A DNA stretch of 45,000 bases from Cristatella mucedo. Its lineage: Eukaryota; Bryozoa; Phylactolaemata; Cristatellidae. This document shows positions 1 through 13,600 of the stretch, piece by piece. The notes beneath the pieces were generated by a model. The model had not been told where the DNA came from and ran no database searches. It saw only the letters and a program-made list of their open reading frames with translations. Where the stretch lies: assembly GCA_009760855.2 (NCBI GenBank), contig WPIO01000142.1, positions 1 through 45,000 of the forward strand, in the 5' to 3' direction. The stretch's first letter is position 1. Every line of letters begins with the position of its first letter. The position numbers and the translations under genes were made by a program.

Positions 1-794
1 CTCGCGAGGCCTGAACTGCAGTTAACTATGCGAAATTTTGGCAATGTTGATCTAGTTTGCCTATCGTACTCTTGCCTCAGGATGCCCTAGCCTTGGCAAT
101 GTGTGACTGCTGGTGATAATCTAACTCACATTAATCCGAAAACTCACTTTTTTAGTGCAACTGAGTGGTTGTATTGGCGCCAAGCACAAAACACTTGTTT
201 TTGCATCATCGGATGAAGAAGATAGGAGTTATTAGTGGTTTCTTATCTACTTAAAACTCAATCCATAGGCACACGTTAAGACAGCCAACTTTTAGTAACC
301 TCGGGTCAAGGAATAAAGAAAAGAATTGCAAAGATCTTATTGCAAATTGGGCAATAATTTCGTATCATACGGCAAGTGGCTTTCTGCTTAAAAGTGAAGT
401 TAATATGTGTAAATATTAATAGGTGCGAATGTTAACAAAAGTAGCTCCTGCTATCGACATGAGTGAAACAACCGAACTAGTTCATTTGTTTGTGACATCC
501 CAATTGGATCATTGCTGTTCCCTTTAATAAGAACACAATGCCTCAATGCTTTGTCGTAAATCGCATGGATCTTGTATAAAACTCTCCTGGTTGTCGGATC
601 AGGCACGAAACTCTGCTGTTCGGCATCAGCCGAGCTGCTACATCATATCAAATCTGTCTTTCTGAGCTTTATCACTAATATGCATCGAATTGACTGCAAC
701 AACCTCCCTAGCTTAGAGGTAGCTTCATTAGATTAAGTCAGCATGTCAAGGTTCCGTCAATCCCTTTTACATATAATATATATTTCATTTGCAT

Positions 795-905
795 GGCGCG
801 ATAAGGAACCTTAATCTCTATTCAGGTGCTTTGCATATAGCACGGGGCTCGAGCCCACGACCTCTGCCAGACCTTCGTCGGGCCGCGAACCATAACCACT
901 GGACT
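795..905 (-). mobile_element. tRNA-headed SINE, family 1
   Basis: The minus strand carries a tRNA-like A-box region (AGTGGTTATGG), a B box GGGCTCGAGCCC, and a tail CCTGAATAGAGATTAAGG resembling the LINE tail. It is diverged. Confidence 0.65.
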
Positions 906-941
906 AATACTTTGGATTCCAGCCTACCTATCAGATCAAAT

Positions 942-1012
942 GCAAGGTGCCTAGAAAGAGATTGAGCTCCCTGAGGGCAATGCAACAAACTTTCTTATCA
1001 TTATTATTCTTA
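942..1012 (+). mobile_element. LINE-type 3' tail fragment
   Basis: GTGCCTAGAAAGAGATTGAG followed by GAGGGCAATGCAACAAA and a TTATTATT run. It is a short diverged copy of the common tail, with no coding part. Confidence 0.6.
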
Positions 1013-2151
1013 CACCTCTTTGACCTCCTAACTTTTCCATTGTGTCTTAAACGATCCAACTCTCCTCTAGCAGTCGTTTCTCTTCTCATCCTACTAAATA
1101 AAAATCGGTCGTCGGACTTTCAGTAAGCCCGAACCAGTAACGGACAGAACCACGATGCATGTCACTGCCTTAAGTCCAAATAATGTTTTATCCACCAGCT
1201 ATAAAATCAGTCGTACTGGGGAAGCTCGTGGAGCACGTAAAATGATTAAATAGGGGCTAGAATGTAAAAGCAAGCTTCGGCCACGAGGTACAACTACGAT
1301 GAGAGCCAGCTTGTAATTGTAGATGATCTTAAGCATGCATGATGAAACTAAAAAATGAACCGTACTTTTTAAGCCAACTTTATTTCAATATAAAGAATTG
1401 TTCTACTGAGATCCATATAAAAAGGGCACCATTTGAAAGTGGAATTGGGAATAAAAAAAAATGTAGCTGAACCGAAAACTGTACTTACAGAGTGCTAAGC
1501 TCTCCCACGGGGATATCGTGGTGATAGCAAGTGACACCCAAACAGGCTAATGAAAAAGGCAGCCAACACAAGCTCAGCGCTTTCCGTGAAGCACGAGGAA
1601 GGGCCTTCAGGTACGGCGATCACCAGCCTATTGCCTAAACCATGACAAATTGCTGAGATATTCCATAAGGATTTAATCACATTATCGTCCCCAGGTAAAG
1701 TGAGTATCTTTTCCGACAAGCCGTGGATTTGTTCGGTCACGAATAAGACGATAAACGTATGTATAGACAGTCGCTATAGATCTATACAAAAAAGCATAGT
1801 AGACTGTGAGAGAAACTCGCAACCCTAACACTGTACATGGTTGTTCACCTCATATCATGCGCTTGTATTTTCGATAGATTTTCTGGAAGAAAAGTCAGCA
1901 ATTTTAGGACATGTCATTGAGGCTCAGGCAAGGTGCAGACGGCTTTCCTTCCAAGCAAGCGTGAAACACCAGTTCTGGTCCGTGCAAAGGACGTCACACG
2001 ACTCATCAGTGCTCATGCATCGATTGACCAAGAACTGTTAAATGAACTGTCATATGCACAAGAACTGCACCAGTGGAATAATGTAGTCGAGTTTATGGAA
2101 TGAATGACAGCCGGACAAGGGCTGGCGTGCTGCAAGTTTGGCGCTATCCAT
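1013..2151. other. 3' flank of the SRCR gene, no gene seen
   Basis: AT-rich DNA after the stop codon. It holds a possible poly(A) signal on the minus strand near 1380. Short frames on both strands show no recognisable domain. Bases 1-790 likewise show nothing I can identify. Confidence 0.4.
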
Positions 2152-2344
2152 TTAATGGCAATTTATTTGGGCAGCATGTAAAGCTGTGCTCCCACAGACA
2201 CTATTGCTGACAGCTTCCACGTGCCGGCAGTCAAAGAGGCCCGGCTCGTTTCCCTGGCAGTCAAAGGAATTGCTCGTGAAGCTGTCAAGAACAATGCTGG
2301 ATAATGTGCTGTTTAAGTTTCCCATTGTCGATGCCACCACGTTA
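2152..2344 (-). CDS. SRCR receptor exon 21: second half of SRCR7 and stop
   Basis: The acceptor is GTATTTTGGTTTACAG. It reads SFDCQGNEPGLFDC, SVCGS and AQINCH, then TAA. The last conserved cysteine is the second-to-last residue, so the protein ends with the SRCR fold and has no C-terminal tail. AATAAA and ATTAAA strings overlap the end of the frame; a more plausible poly(A) signal is AATAAA on the minus strand near 1380. Confidence 0.87.
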
Positions 2345-4588
2345 CTGTAAACCAAAATACGAACATAACACACTGTGACAGGTCTGCACAGGATGGCCAG
2401 CATGAACTCGAGCCACAGTGGAGCTAGTGCTCGCACGTGTTATTTGCCAGATGGACCTACCTGAAGCCAAGCTGACGGCAAACGACCTGGGCCTCGGTTA
2501 ATCTCCACGGATGAGTGCTGCAGATGGAGCGCCAGGTTTCATTCACGGAAAGCTGAACGATTCCTGTTTTGTTGCTAACTCCATAGGCTAGGCGAAGGCC
2601 TGCAGAGCAGCAATAATAATACTTTTGATTTAGCACCATTAGAGAACTCAATCTCTTTCTAGGCACTTTACATTTTCTGCGAAAGAAGCACTATAAAAAA
2701 ATGAATTGCATGCATCAGGACAACACACCAAATGCCATTGAGTGATGTGACTCTTTAAAGATATAGTCAATCTTCAGCACCTAAATCGTTCGCCCTCCCT
2801 CTCTTCTGTCTGTCTGTCTCTGTCTCTTTGTCTTTATCTCTGTCTGTCTCTGTCTGTGTGTGTGTCTCTGTCTCTTTCTCTATCCCTGTCTCTGTCTGTC
2901 TGTCTGTCTGTCTCCCTCTCTCTCTGTCTTTCTGCGGCTGTTTCTGTTTCTCTCGTCTTGGTCACACCATTCGCTCGCAAGCATTGCTGTCGGTATGGTA
3001 TGGTGACACTCAACTTATGCTAAAATACCCAAATGTCATCAGGATTGCAATAAGCATGTGCAAGGTTTTGTGGCAAATCTATTAAAATTGAAAGTATGGG
3101 CTGGACTGCTGTGCCAACAGCCTCAAATGCTCACCTCTTGATCTTTGTTCCACAGAATCTAAAAAGAAATCGAGAAAAATGCACGAACAAAAACACAGAA
3201 TCAGTAGGGGCAGGGCAGATTAATTGACATGCATAACCACGGGAAAGCAACATTGCGTCACTGTTTACTCCGAGCGTCTGCTGTCTGAAATCTTACTCGA
3301 TATACCAGAATCTAACAGAGAGATCCAAGCTTGGTTGACACAATCCACACCTGCTCAATTAAGGAATAGAGCTTTTTTGATAGTGACTAACTACGCAGCT
3401 ATAAGCTAGTTGCAATAGCAGAATCATAGTTGTCTGTTGCAATTAATCAAATGACAATTAATTAAAGATAAACACAATGGAATAATTAATCATCTAAACC
3501 CATTGATTAAATTATGAACATACTCCTGTGGGTATATGCGACTTAGCATACAGAGGCAGTGTGCCCAGTATTATGAGTAGCCTAATAGGACCCTTTAGCA
3601 CTGGGCTGTTAATATATGATATAGACACCTGTCGTTTAACAAGCGAGGTAAACTTGACTGCTTTTACTCGGATCAGGGTGGTAGAGCAAATTAGCCCATC
3701 TTGGTTCAGAGGGAGTTCACCGAAGGCTAAGTGTGCATCAGTGAATGCAGTTACTCTTGTCACACTGCCACTGCATCCTAAACAACTGGTATTTTCTGGA
3801 AAGTGCACGCAAATTTAAGGTTAGCTGATCCAACAGCCTCATTTATACAGTGGCAAAAGAATGTTAATGGTCATCACTACCGGTTGAGTGGGCAATGAGG
3901 AACTACCAGGACTCGATCCGGCGATCCGGGTCGTTTAAAGCAAGCACCTTACCCCTGGGCTCAGACCAAGCTGACCGAATAAAACAGACAGCAGACTGTC
4001 CAGCTTTTTCATTAGTACGTGTGTCATTTCGCGTCCCTCTTTACTTATTATTTCTAAGGCATCTTCCAGGGGTATTGTTGGTTCAAGCCTGAACAGTTGA
4101 ACATAGTTGTCCCCTTACACATCCCCTCACATTGGGCAACAGAGTGCTGGTGTTCAATGAAAACACAACTGCTAACCGACTAATAGAGGATTTCATTTCT
4201 TACCCTTCTCAAGTAAACTAATTGGACTTTTGATTGAGCTGAGGTTTCATCGTGTTCGAGAGCAGCAGACTGCTGGTGCATGTAAGGAATGCAGGTCAAC
4301 TGAATACTTACTTGTGGCTATGCCAATGACCGTCGAGCCCTTGAGAAGGCAAGCATAGTAGGACAGAGCTGTTGACACCGACTTGCAGGTAGGCAAAAGG
4401 CCCAAAGCTACATTATTAAACATATTAAACAGTATCAAAACCGTGGGCACGCGGTGCCGATAGACCCCCTTACAAGGATAGTGAGAGCTTGGCATACTGG
4501 TTGGCTGCAGATCGCATTACTGCAAGGGCGTCTATCATGAATGCACATGAGCTTCGCTCAATGTGTGTGTGTGCGTGCACGTGCATGC

Positions 4589-4630
<42 letters not shown>

Positions 4631-7256
4631 CTGTGTCGGTATGTGTAATGTAGATGGCAAAGAATAGGGGCTAAGAGGTAATCCTTATACCCCACACTTG
4701 CACCTATGGTCTCTGCTGTACTTCACATAGCACCAAAACCCAGGGTAAACCTTGCTTACTAATCGAAGGTTGAAGGTCATAACTGTTTCCTTTGCAGCAA
4801 ATGTAAACCGTGTAGAAAGAGATTTGAGTTCTCTAATGGCGCTTTATCAAATGTACTATTATTATTATTATCTTTAATGGTTTTGCTCAATTTTCTCTGT
4901 GAACATGGCTACCTTTTGGGGGCCAAGCAGCCAAGCAAACCTTTATTCTATAAAGCCCAAAAAATCTGAGCTCCCAATGAGGCCTAAAGATAGCACACTA
5001 ACTCGCAGATGTGTCAGTCGGGTGTCTCCTCATCTCGCTGAGTATTGTCAGTTGGTTTGACTTTTGAAAATCAGCTGCTTAACAAGTAGCCAGTGCAGAT
5101 ACTTGGGCAGATTGTCATATGCTTGATGTTACTAGTGACAGCAAACTTACCAGCCACGATCTGGATCAGCGGCAGTAATCTAATGGTCTGCTAAAAGTGA
5201 CAAGAAAATGACGATATTGAAATTCCAGGATGAACCATAATACCTCAAGTGATCTGAGCCTCAAAGGAACTCTCTTGTGGACTCTGGCATTTCTGAGCGA
5301 CCAATCAGGCAAGCGAATGGGCCGATGAGACCAGCAGAATGATAATGCATGCTAACCAACTCTTTACGAAACAGTTTCTATAGTGCACGACAGAGGAAAG
5401 GTGTGCTTCCAGAAGACTGCAGGAACGCTCTGCCCAGCACAAGTGAACTGAAAGTCTTACCCACGCATTGAACAAGCAGTGAATCATAGTGCAAGCACTC
5501 TTGAGCTTCTACATCCGGAGCTCGTCGGCAGCTGCTAATTGAGGTTTCATTTCCCAAACATTTTACATCTTTAACCAAGAGGCGTTCATCTTGAAATTCG
5601 TCTGTGCTCTGCTCCAAAACATAACCAGAGCTACAAGCAGAAACCATCGCATTATTCTGGAGGATACTGGTTGATTCGTAATGCATTGAAGTCCACACAC
5701 CCCCACCCACCCGCACGCATGCATGCACGCACGCATGCACACACGCACACACACACGCACACGCACACACCCTCACCTGCTCGCACACGCACACACACAA
5801 GGCCAATAATAAATCTCCAGTAGCTTGTTTTGGCATACAGTACAGCTTCCAGATAGATTTTTGAAAGCTTAAATCTGCCCACCTGGCAAGCCTTTCAAAA
5901 CAATAATTGTCGTTTTCCAGGTAAATTCAGGCAGACGATGGCTGCCAAAGAAGCTAGGAGTTCTGCTGCTACCACACTGCCCGTAATGATGATAGAGCAT
6001 GGTATAGCGAGCCGGAGGTGAGCCAACAAACGGCAGCTAGCACGGGTATGCACACTACCCAGGCCCGGAGCTTGCTCACCTGAAGTTGAGCTGCTTGCAA
6101 GCCAAGTCGGCCGTGGCCTCGTACTCGTCGGTGAAGCCTGTGATACACACAGCGCCCCACTCGCCCCGGTAGCGGACCTGCAGCAGGCCGCTTTTGTTGC
6201 GCCTGCTTCTGTGTGGCAAGAGCCTCAGCTCCCAGCGCTCGACGCTCGGGCGTATGGCTGCCTCAGTGCTGCTAGCGAGCTGAGTCGTAGAACTTGGCGT
6301 GGACCTAGTGGGAGTCAGTGGCTGGCACACGATTTTGACGTCACTACTGCGCTGGCAGCCTCGAGTCACGTTCCAGCCACTGTGAGGGCATTCGAGAAGA
6401 GTCGACTCGGAGCCGTTGCATGATACGTTGGACAGCCAGATGGGCACACTCTCGTTGACGGTCGGAGCGCTGATGCCACTCAAGAAACCCCAATATGACA
6501 AAACTACCGAGCCAGACCTGCCAAGCGAAAGCCAAGGTTTGCATGGAGGTACAATTACACGACTGGCACTGATGCAATGCTCACACTGATTTAATAGCCA
6601 AAGCAGCAGTGCATGCAGCCAGATGCAGTTAGGAGAAGCAGTGCCAGCTGTGCTGGTGCATGTAAGCTGCTAGCTGAGCAAGCATCGACATCGCAGTGAG
6701 CACAGATGATTGCCAATGTATGAGCTGCCTTGCATGCCACTGCAGCTGCCGGCGGTGACTTGATCGATAAGGAACGACAAGCCCACCATCAAAACTGCAG
6801 CCTTGCTAGACAGAGACTTACACAGGCCAAATGCAAGCAGACCTGCACTAAGGGTGCTGCCGGTTGTGGTGACTGCATAGCCGGCCGTACCCATGTGTCA
6901 CAGAGCAAATATTAGTGAGCCTGCAAGGGTAGAAAATTGTTCTGACTCGAGACAGTGGCATATGGCTGCCTTGCAAGAAGACAGCTCCAACTAGGTAGAC
7001 AAACTGATGGCCCAGAACCATTGCATATATTATCCGTTTAAGATCTAGAGTATACTTTCTCAAAACTGCATACAAATGTCACGAATGGGCAGCGATTGAC
7101 TAATGGTCCCGGAGCTGTGTTGTATTTGTCTTCCAGGCCAACTCGGACTGCTGCTCCTACTCATTATGCCGTAACTTGTGGAAGAGCTTCTCAGCTGCTT
7201 ACCCTGTGCATGAGTATGCCTGCATATCCGTGTATATGCATGCCTCTGTGCTTATT

Positions 7257-7306
<50 letters not shown>

Positions 7307-7586
7307 CATGTGTGTATGTACACGTGCTAGAACATGTCATGTGCGTGCACTTACATGCACGTGTGTGTATGTGTCAGTTCTATGCTTGTGGTAGTGTTAG
7401 TAAATGGTGCCTGCCTTGGTTGAAAAGTGAGTCTATTACATTCAATATCAATTTGTGAAAGACCTGCCAGCAACAGAAAGACAGGGAGCCTGTGAACAGT
7501 CAATTACCAAGACAAAGAGACTCACAGAGATTGAGAGGAAGGAATAGTGAGAGAGAGAGAGGCTAGGTTAGTGACAATCAGAGTGA

Positions 7587-7682
<96 letters not shown>

Positions 7683-10600
7683 GGAGTAGGAGAGACAGAG
7701 ACATGCAGACAGCGAGAAAGACAGACAGAAAGAGAGACAGAGACACAGACCCAGACAGTGAGACAGAATGAGACAGCGAGAAAATCTTGGCAGTATGGAT
7801 AGATTTCCAGCGCTAGTTGCCCCAAAACTAAAGAAAATAGCCGTGTCTTTACTCAACTTGCCACTTAATTGCATCCTGGCAAGTTCACCACAGTCATTGC
7901 ACCAATGTTGTGTTGGACATCGAGGAGAGTGCTTCTCTCTACACGACTTATAACACATCTTGCCACTTATTGGACAACATTTTGTTCTGCAACGTACATG
8001 ACTGATTTGATCATGCATACAAGTTACAAAACTGGTTGCTAACGAAGGGGCAAAACGTCTGGCATTCTTGAGACTTGTTACTATTGGGACCTCACGAAGG
8101 ACTCAGGTTGCGTAACGTATGCTCCCACAGCCTGGGGCATCAGAACGTGACCACATTTAAAAGCTATTCATTTAGTGGGTGATTTGATCATGCATACAAG
8201 TTACAAAACTGGTTGCTAACGAAGGGGCAAGACGTCTGGCATTCTTGAGACTTGTTAGCTATTGGGACCTCACGACCCAGGACTCAGGTCCTTGTGATTC
8301 ATGTGCTTATGCGTGCTGACACTGTTCAAGTGGGCGCTTTATCAAGTGCAATATTATTATTATTATTATTACCACAAGTGGGGCGAGAGCCTCTGAGGCT
8401 CTTCAACAGCTATGTAAATGAGGCTGGAAATGGAATGGAACCACTCAATCTTTACTTTCGTTTTACTTTACTGTAATGCTACGTACCCATAGCCGAGCTG
8501 TCGGCAGGCCACCGTGGCGTCAACATCACCGAAGCCGCTGCTGCACACCAGACCCCAGGCGTCGTTGTAGAGCACCTCGAGCCTGCCTCTGCTCGAGTCA
8601 CTTCCTCCACTGAGACGCAGCCGAGGAGAAGAGTCACCTGTGACAAGAAACGGCTGGATCACATCACGCTTATGTTGTTTTAACATCGGTATAAAATACC
8701 GAAGCCAATTTTTGCCATGGTCACGAGTTCCTCAAAACACGATGGCTGCCTTTAATCAAAGGGCAGCAAATAGGTACCATGGACGTCAGTTACGAGGAAA
8801 CTAGTTTAATAAAGTGAATAGAGCAAATGATCCCTAGTCTGCTGCTGTAGGTACGATAGGCAAGGAATTAAAAACTTTTTCGTAACATCCCAAGCTCACA
8901 TTACAGACTTGCTTGCCAGCAGCATTAGAATCCGAAGGAGAAAAGTCAGAGAGCTCACCTGCAATATGACAACCCAATCAAGTCTTCAACCTCCATTCAC
9001 TTCTCTTACTCAATACCCTTTCTTAAGCCTATCCGGGCTAAATTCATCTACACCCCATACCTACGGTTTTACTTTTAAAGATGCAGCAATTAAGCTTAAT
9101 TAACACGGTCAATCTGTCATAGTCTCGGATAATGCCCAAGCCTCTTTTAAAGAGGCTTTTCTCAGGCAAAGATCAAAGTGTATTGTAGGTAACTTACTAG
9201 AATTTGACACTTACGAACCTTCTACCTTGTCTTGCTATTGCCATACTTATTGAAGAATCTTGCATTATTGGTGTCACACCATTTAAACTCTAATAACAAA
9301 ACTTAAATCGTAAGCACTCCCAATAATATAATGTGCATTCGTCTGTAACTCCACAAATCCATAAGAACTACTTTGGAGTCTACTGGCCAGGTGTGCTCGC
9401 TGAATACTCAAGCGGCTTCTGTGCACATACCCTCCCCAACAGACTACCATCTCAAGACACAACGAGACCATGAGAAGAATAGTTGAATCAGTAAAGTAGC
9501 CTAAGAAGTGACTATCATGAGAGTATAAGCTCAGGAGTCAGCAAGGCTGCCACCAAGTGTATAGACAATTTCCCAGGAATGCTGAAGTTTACAATAATGA
9601 AGTAGGTATTATTTCATTGGGAGAATTTAGAGAGTATGTGTCAATACAAAATGGTAGTCCGATGAACCTTTGAAGTATGTTATACGATGGAAATCCGTGT
9701 TAAATTCACCTTTTTCTGCAAGTTGTACTATCATCTTGCTAATGTAAATGATAAAACTCAATCTCGGCTTTCTTTTATGCTCGGATGACATGCAGCTGCA
9801 CTTGTGCTGTTCCTCTCCGGTATCGACTTCGGGATTCTGTCACTCACCTTTGGATTCCTTCACCCTCTTGTATGAGGCGATCTATTTGAATCGGTATCGC
9901 ATTAGGCCTCCTATCGGCTCTAATCACTCTTCATACCCCGGTCAATTGATTGTACACTTCGATTACTTCAAACCCCTTTTCACACTATGCCATCCGTTCC
10001 TGTATTCCCAAATCTTGAAACTCGCAAACGACTGACATCTTGTTATCTCCAGATTTTAAGATATTCAAAAAAAAGCTACAAACCTACCTGTAACTCACAG
10101 CATTTGCTGTCCGAATGAATTGTTTTTTATTTGCTTGCGCTAGTTAACAAACTGCAAACATAGTGACTAAGAGCCAGTGGGATACGACCCTTTCTAGTCG
10201 AGTGGTAGTGTACTTGTGCTTAACGACCCAGGTAGCCGTTCGAGCATTACAGCAGGCAATACTTTATTGCCTACTGAAAATGGTAGTGATGGCTACTATG
10301 GCTCGTCTACAGCTTTGTTAATGAGGCTTCTTAATGAAGTTCTTTTAGGGTGCTATTCAAAAGATATAGTGAGCCGTTGTGCAACTTTGATCGGTGTAAC
10401 TGGTGTGGTTTCTTCGGACAGACTTACTAATAATAGTAACAATATAAAAAATAAATTTGTATAGCACCCTAAGAGAACTTGATCTCCATCCAGGTGCTTC
10501 ACATAAGCTGAAGTGATCGAGCGAACGACCTTGCTCATCAAATGCATTCACCCATACCTCGGTCGTCAAAGGCGAGCCTGTTAACCGCTGGGCCAGACCA

Positions 10601-13600
10601 GGACGGTAATAATAATAGTTTATTTATTATACACACTACAGTGTAGCACTTTGTGTATCACTATGAGAAATAAATCTCTAAGCATTTTACCTTTTCTGGA
10701 ATGGAAGAATGTCAATGGTAAGTGATAGCATGCATAAGTTCAGAGAGCACAAGTGCGCAGGGAACAATTCATACTGACTGTACACAAGTTGTGAGAAACA
10801 GCAGCTTTTAGACATCGTAAAGTGAGGATTAGTCGTGATTTTCTGCTGGTAGGAAGTTTCTGCCGGAAGAAGCTTTCGGGTCATAGGAACTAAAGAAGCA
10901 ATCACCAAGCAATATGGTTAGTTGTACAATCAATTGACCAGAAATAGATGTGGGGATAACATGGTTACAAGTAAGTCTTATTAGGAAATAGCTCTGATGG
11001 GTTGGCCAGGGGAAGAGAATGATTCGATCTAAAGATACCTGACACATCATTAAAATAAATACCCTTTTTGATAGGGAGCCAATGCACATCGGCAACAAGT
11101 GGTGTAACGTAGCAGTGGCAACACACAACTTGGACGAAGGACTGACATCTTAGGTAGTGGTCGTGGTGATGGTGGGAAAAACTAGAAGACTGTCTGTCTG
11201 TCTCTCTATCTCTTTCTCTCGGCCCAGTTCGGCTTACCGACGTGGCCTAGCCAAACCGATATAAAGTTATATACAACTAGGTACATCCAACATCTGATAG
11301 CCTACAGATAGTTGGAAATTCGAAAGGGATGACTAGAAAATTGCTGCATGAAATTAAACAGAGGTGCAACTAAATCAAAAAATTTGCAAATACAAAGATA
11401 CTTGGATCTTGATTAAGTAAATTGACCCCCATTTGCCACTAATAGAAAAGCCGCCCACTTTCGGCTGCCGAATGACTCAATATTCGACCCCAAGCATCTT
11501 GTAGCTTTACATATTGGATATTTGATTGCATCTACATTACTTTCAAACATCGTGCATTAAGCTTATCTCGAAAAGTGTCTGACTCATAGCAGTATTCCCT
11601 GACAAATAAGTCAATTACCTGGGCGACTCGAAGTCGAGGTCGACGGAGTCCGTGATGACATTGTTGTGGTCATTCTTGCTACACTTGTGCTTGATATACG
11701 CAGGGCTGCTGTGGCTGATTGCGAAACTGTCAGTCGAGGTAAGGGTGGTTCACACTGCATTGACACATCATCACTAGGTCTGCAGCTTCCTGATACATTC
11801 CATCCATCATGTGGACAATCATGCAGTCTCGACTCATTTCCGGTACATGCCACGTTTGAAAGCCACATGGGCTGGCTTTCGTTTAATGATGGTCTTGAGA
11901 TCCCAATAAAACGCTGGTAATAGGTAGACAACGATCCAGGCCTACAATCACATAAACTACTCATGCAAATGACCAGTCATGGTAAAGCCCTGGTAACTAG
12001 TTCGTTGCATTATGAGGTGTCAGATAAGAAAGCAGATGACAAGCAAACATACCCGAAGCCCAACTGCCGGCAGACGACAGTGGCATCCTCTGATCCAAAT
12101 CCTGAGTTGCACACGAGGCCCCACTTGCCACTATACCATACTTCTAGCCTTCCATGTCTAGGGTCAGAACCTCCAACCAAGCGAACTCGTGGAATGCCGT
12201 CTGGAAAACAGAAAGCATGCATGAACATACAACCAAACATACCAAACTAGTGCATAGTGTGCACTCAAATGATATTCAAGATGTGATCTATAGCGACGAC
12301 CCTTACATACAATCTTCTGGCAGCAACCATAAATTCTTCCCTTGCCTACCTATCTAGACTGCTCAACTTGTTTATATCGGACTAACTAGTTTATACTATA
12401 CTTTACTTTAGCTGACCATAAACGCTAAAATTGTGAATTTCAAAAATGCTGGATGGAACTGAAGATGATACAATACAAGAGGAAATTAACTATTCAGACA
12501 TCGATAATGCTGTTGAAGACTATGAAGATGTTTGCTGTGATACTGATGACGAGCCTCTTGCTTACTGTGGTATTAAAGCAAGCTTATGTTAATACAAGAT
12601 GGGCTATGTCCTCTAAAATAACCTGTGAATCGCGAAACCTCAAGACCCTTGATATCGATGCTGTCCGTGAGAGAATATCTGCTTCACCTTTGCTGCTCAG
12701 TCCTCCCTCCGATCTGTCATCACTGGTAGATTGCTACAACACGACACTAGCTGACACGCTCAACGAGTTTGCACCTTTGACAAAGCGCACTGTGCGCCCC
12801 CGCCCAGACGGCCTATGGTTTACCACAGACATTAAACTAGCCAAGTCTACTAATCGAAAGCTTGAAAAGGCATACAAAAGATCCGGACTAACTGTCCATC
12901 GACAGGCATATGAAGACTACTGTAGGTCGTACCAATCGATCCTAGCAAAGGCTAAGTCTAGCTTCTATAGAAACATTGTTGAATCACAGATGCACAATCC
13001 AAAAATGCTGATGTCGACAATAAACCATCTCCTCAACCGTTCCCAGGTTAGCTCCTTACCTGATGATCATTGTGATGATCTAGCCGATCGCTTCTCTCGA
13101 TTCTTTGTGCAGAAGATAGACAAAATCAGGGAATCCATCCCTGCGATGACAACCTTCCCACTAGAAAGCTGTTCCTCGGTTCCTGGCTGCACCTCAATGT
13201 CTGCATTTAAACAGGTCACTAGTGATGTAGTCCTAAAGTTCGTATCTCAATCAAAGAAGACAACAAGTCCACTGGACCCTATTCCCACTGTCCTGCTCCT
13301 ACGTTGCATTGATCTGCTGCTGCCATGCATAACCAACATCATTAATATGTCATTAGCCTCAGGTCAGGTCCCAGCACCTTTCAAAAAAGCTGTAGTCAGG
13401 CCAGTTCTCAAGAAAGCTACACTAGACCAAGAGAACTTAAGCAACTACCGCCCAGTCTCCCTTCTACCATTCCTATCAAAGACACTGGAACGGGTCGTGG
13501 CAGACCAGCTGAACTCGTATATCGAAACCTCACACCTTGCTAGTAAGTTCCAGTCTGGCTTTAGAGCTAATCACTCCACAGAGTCAGCATTGCTTCGGGT

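Noticed and set aside
1495-1740. Small minus frame downstream of the SRCR stop as a further exon
   Set aside because: Exon 21 ends in TAA with no donor before it, and this frame has no SRCR or membrane features.
9139-9163. Hairpin AAGCCTCTTTTAAAGAGGCTT as a histone-type 3' stem-loop
   Set aside because: The loop and flanks do not match the histone consensus, and no histone coding sequence is nearby.
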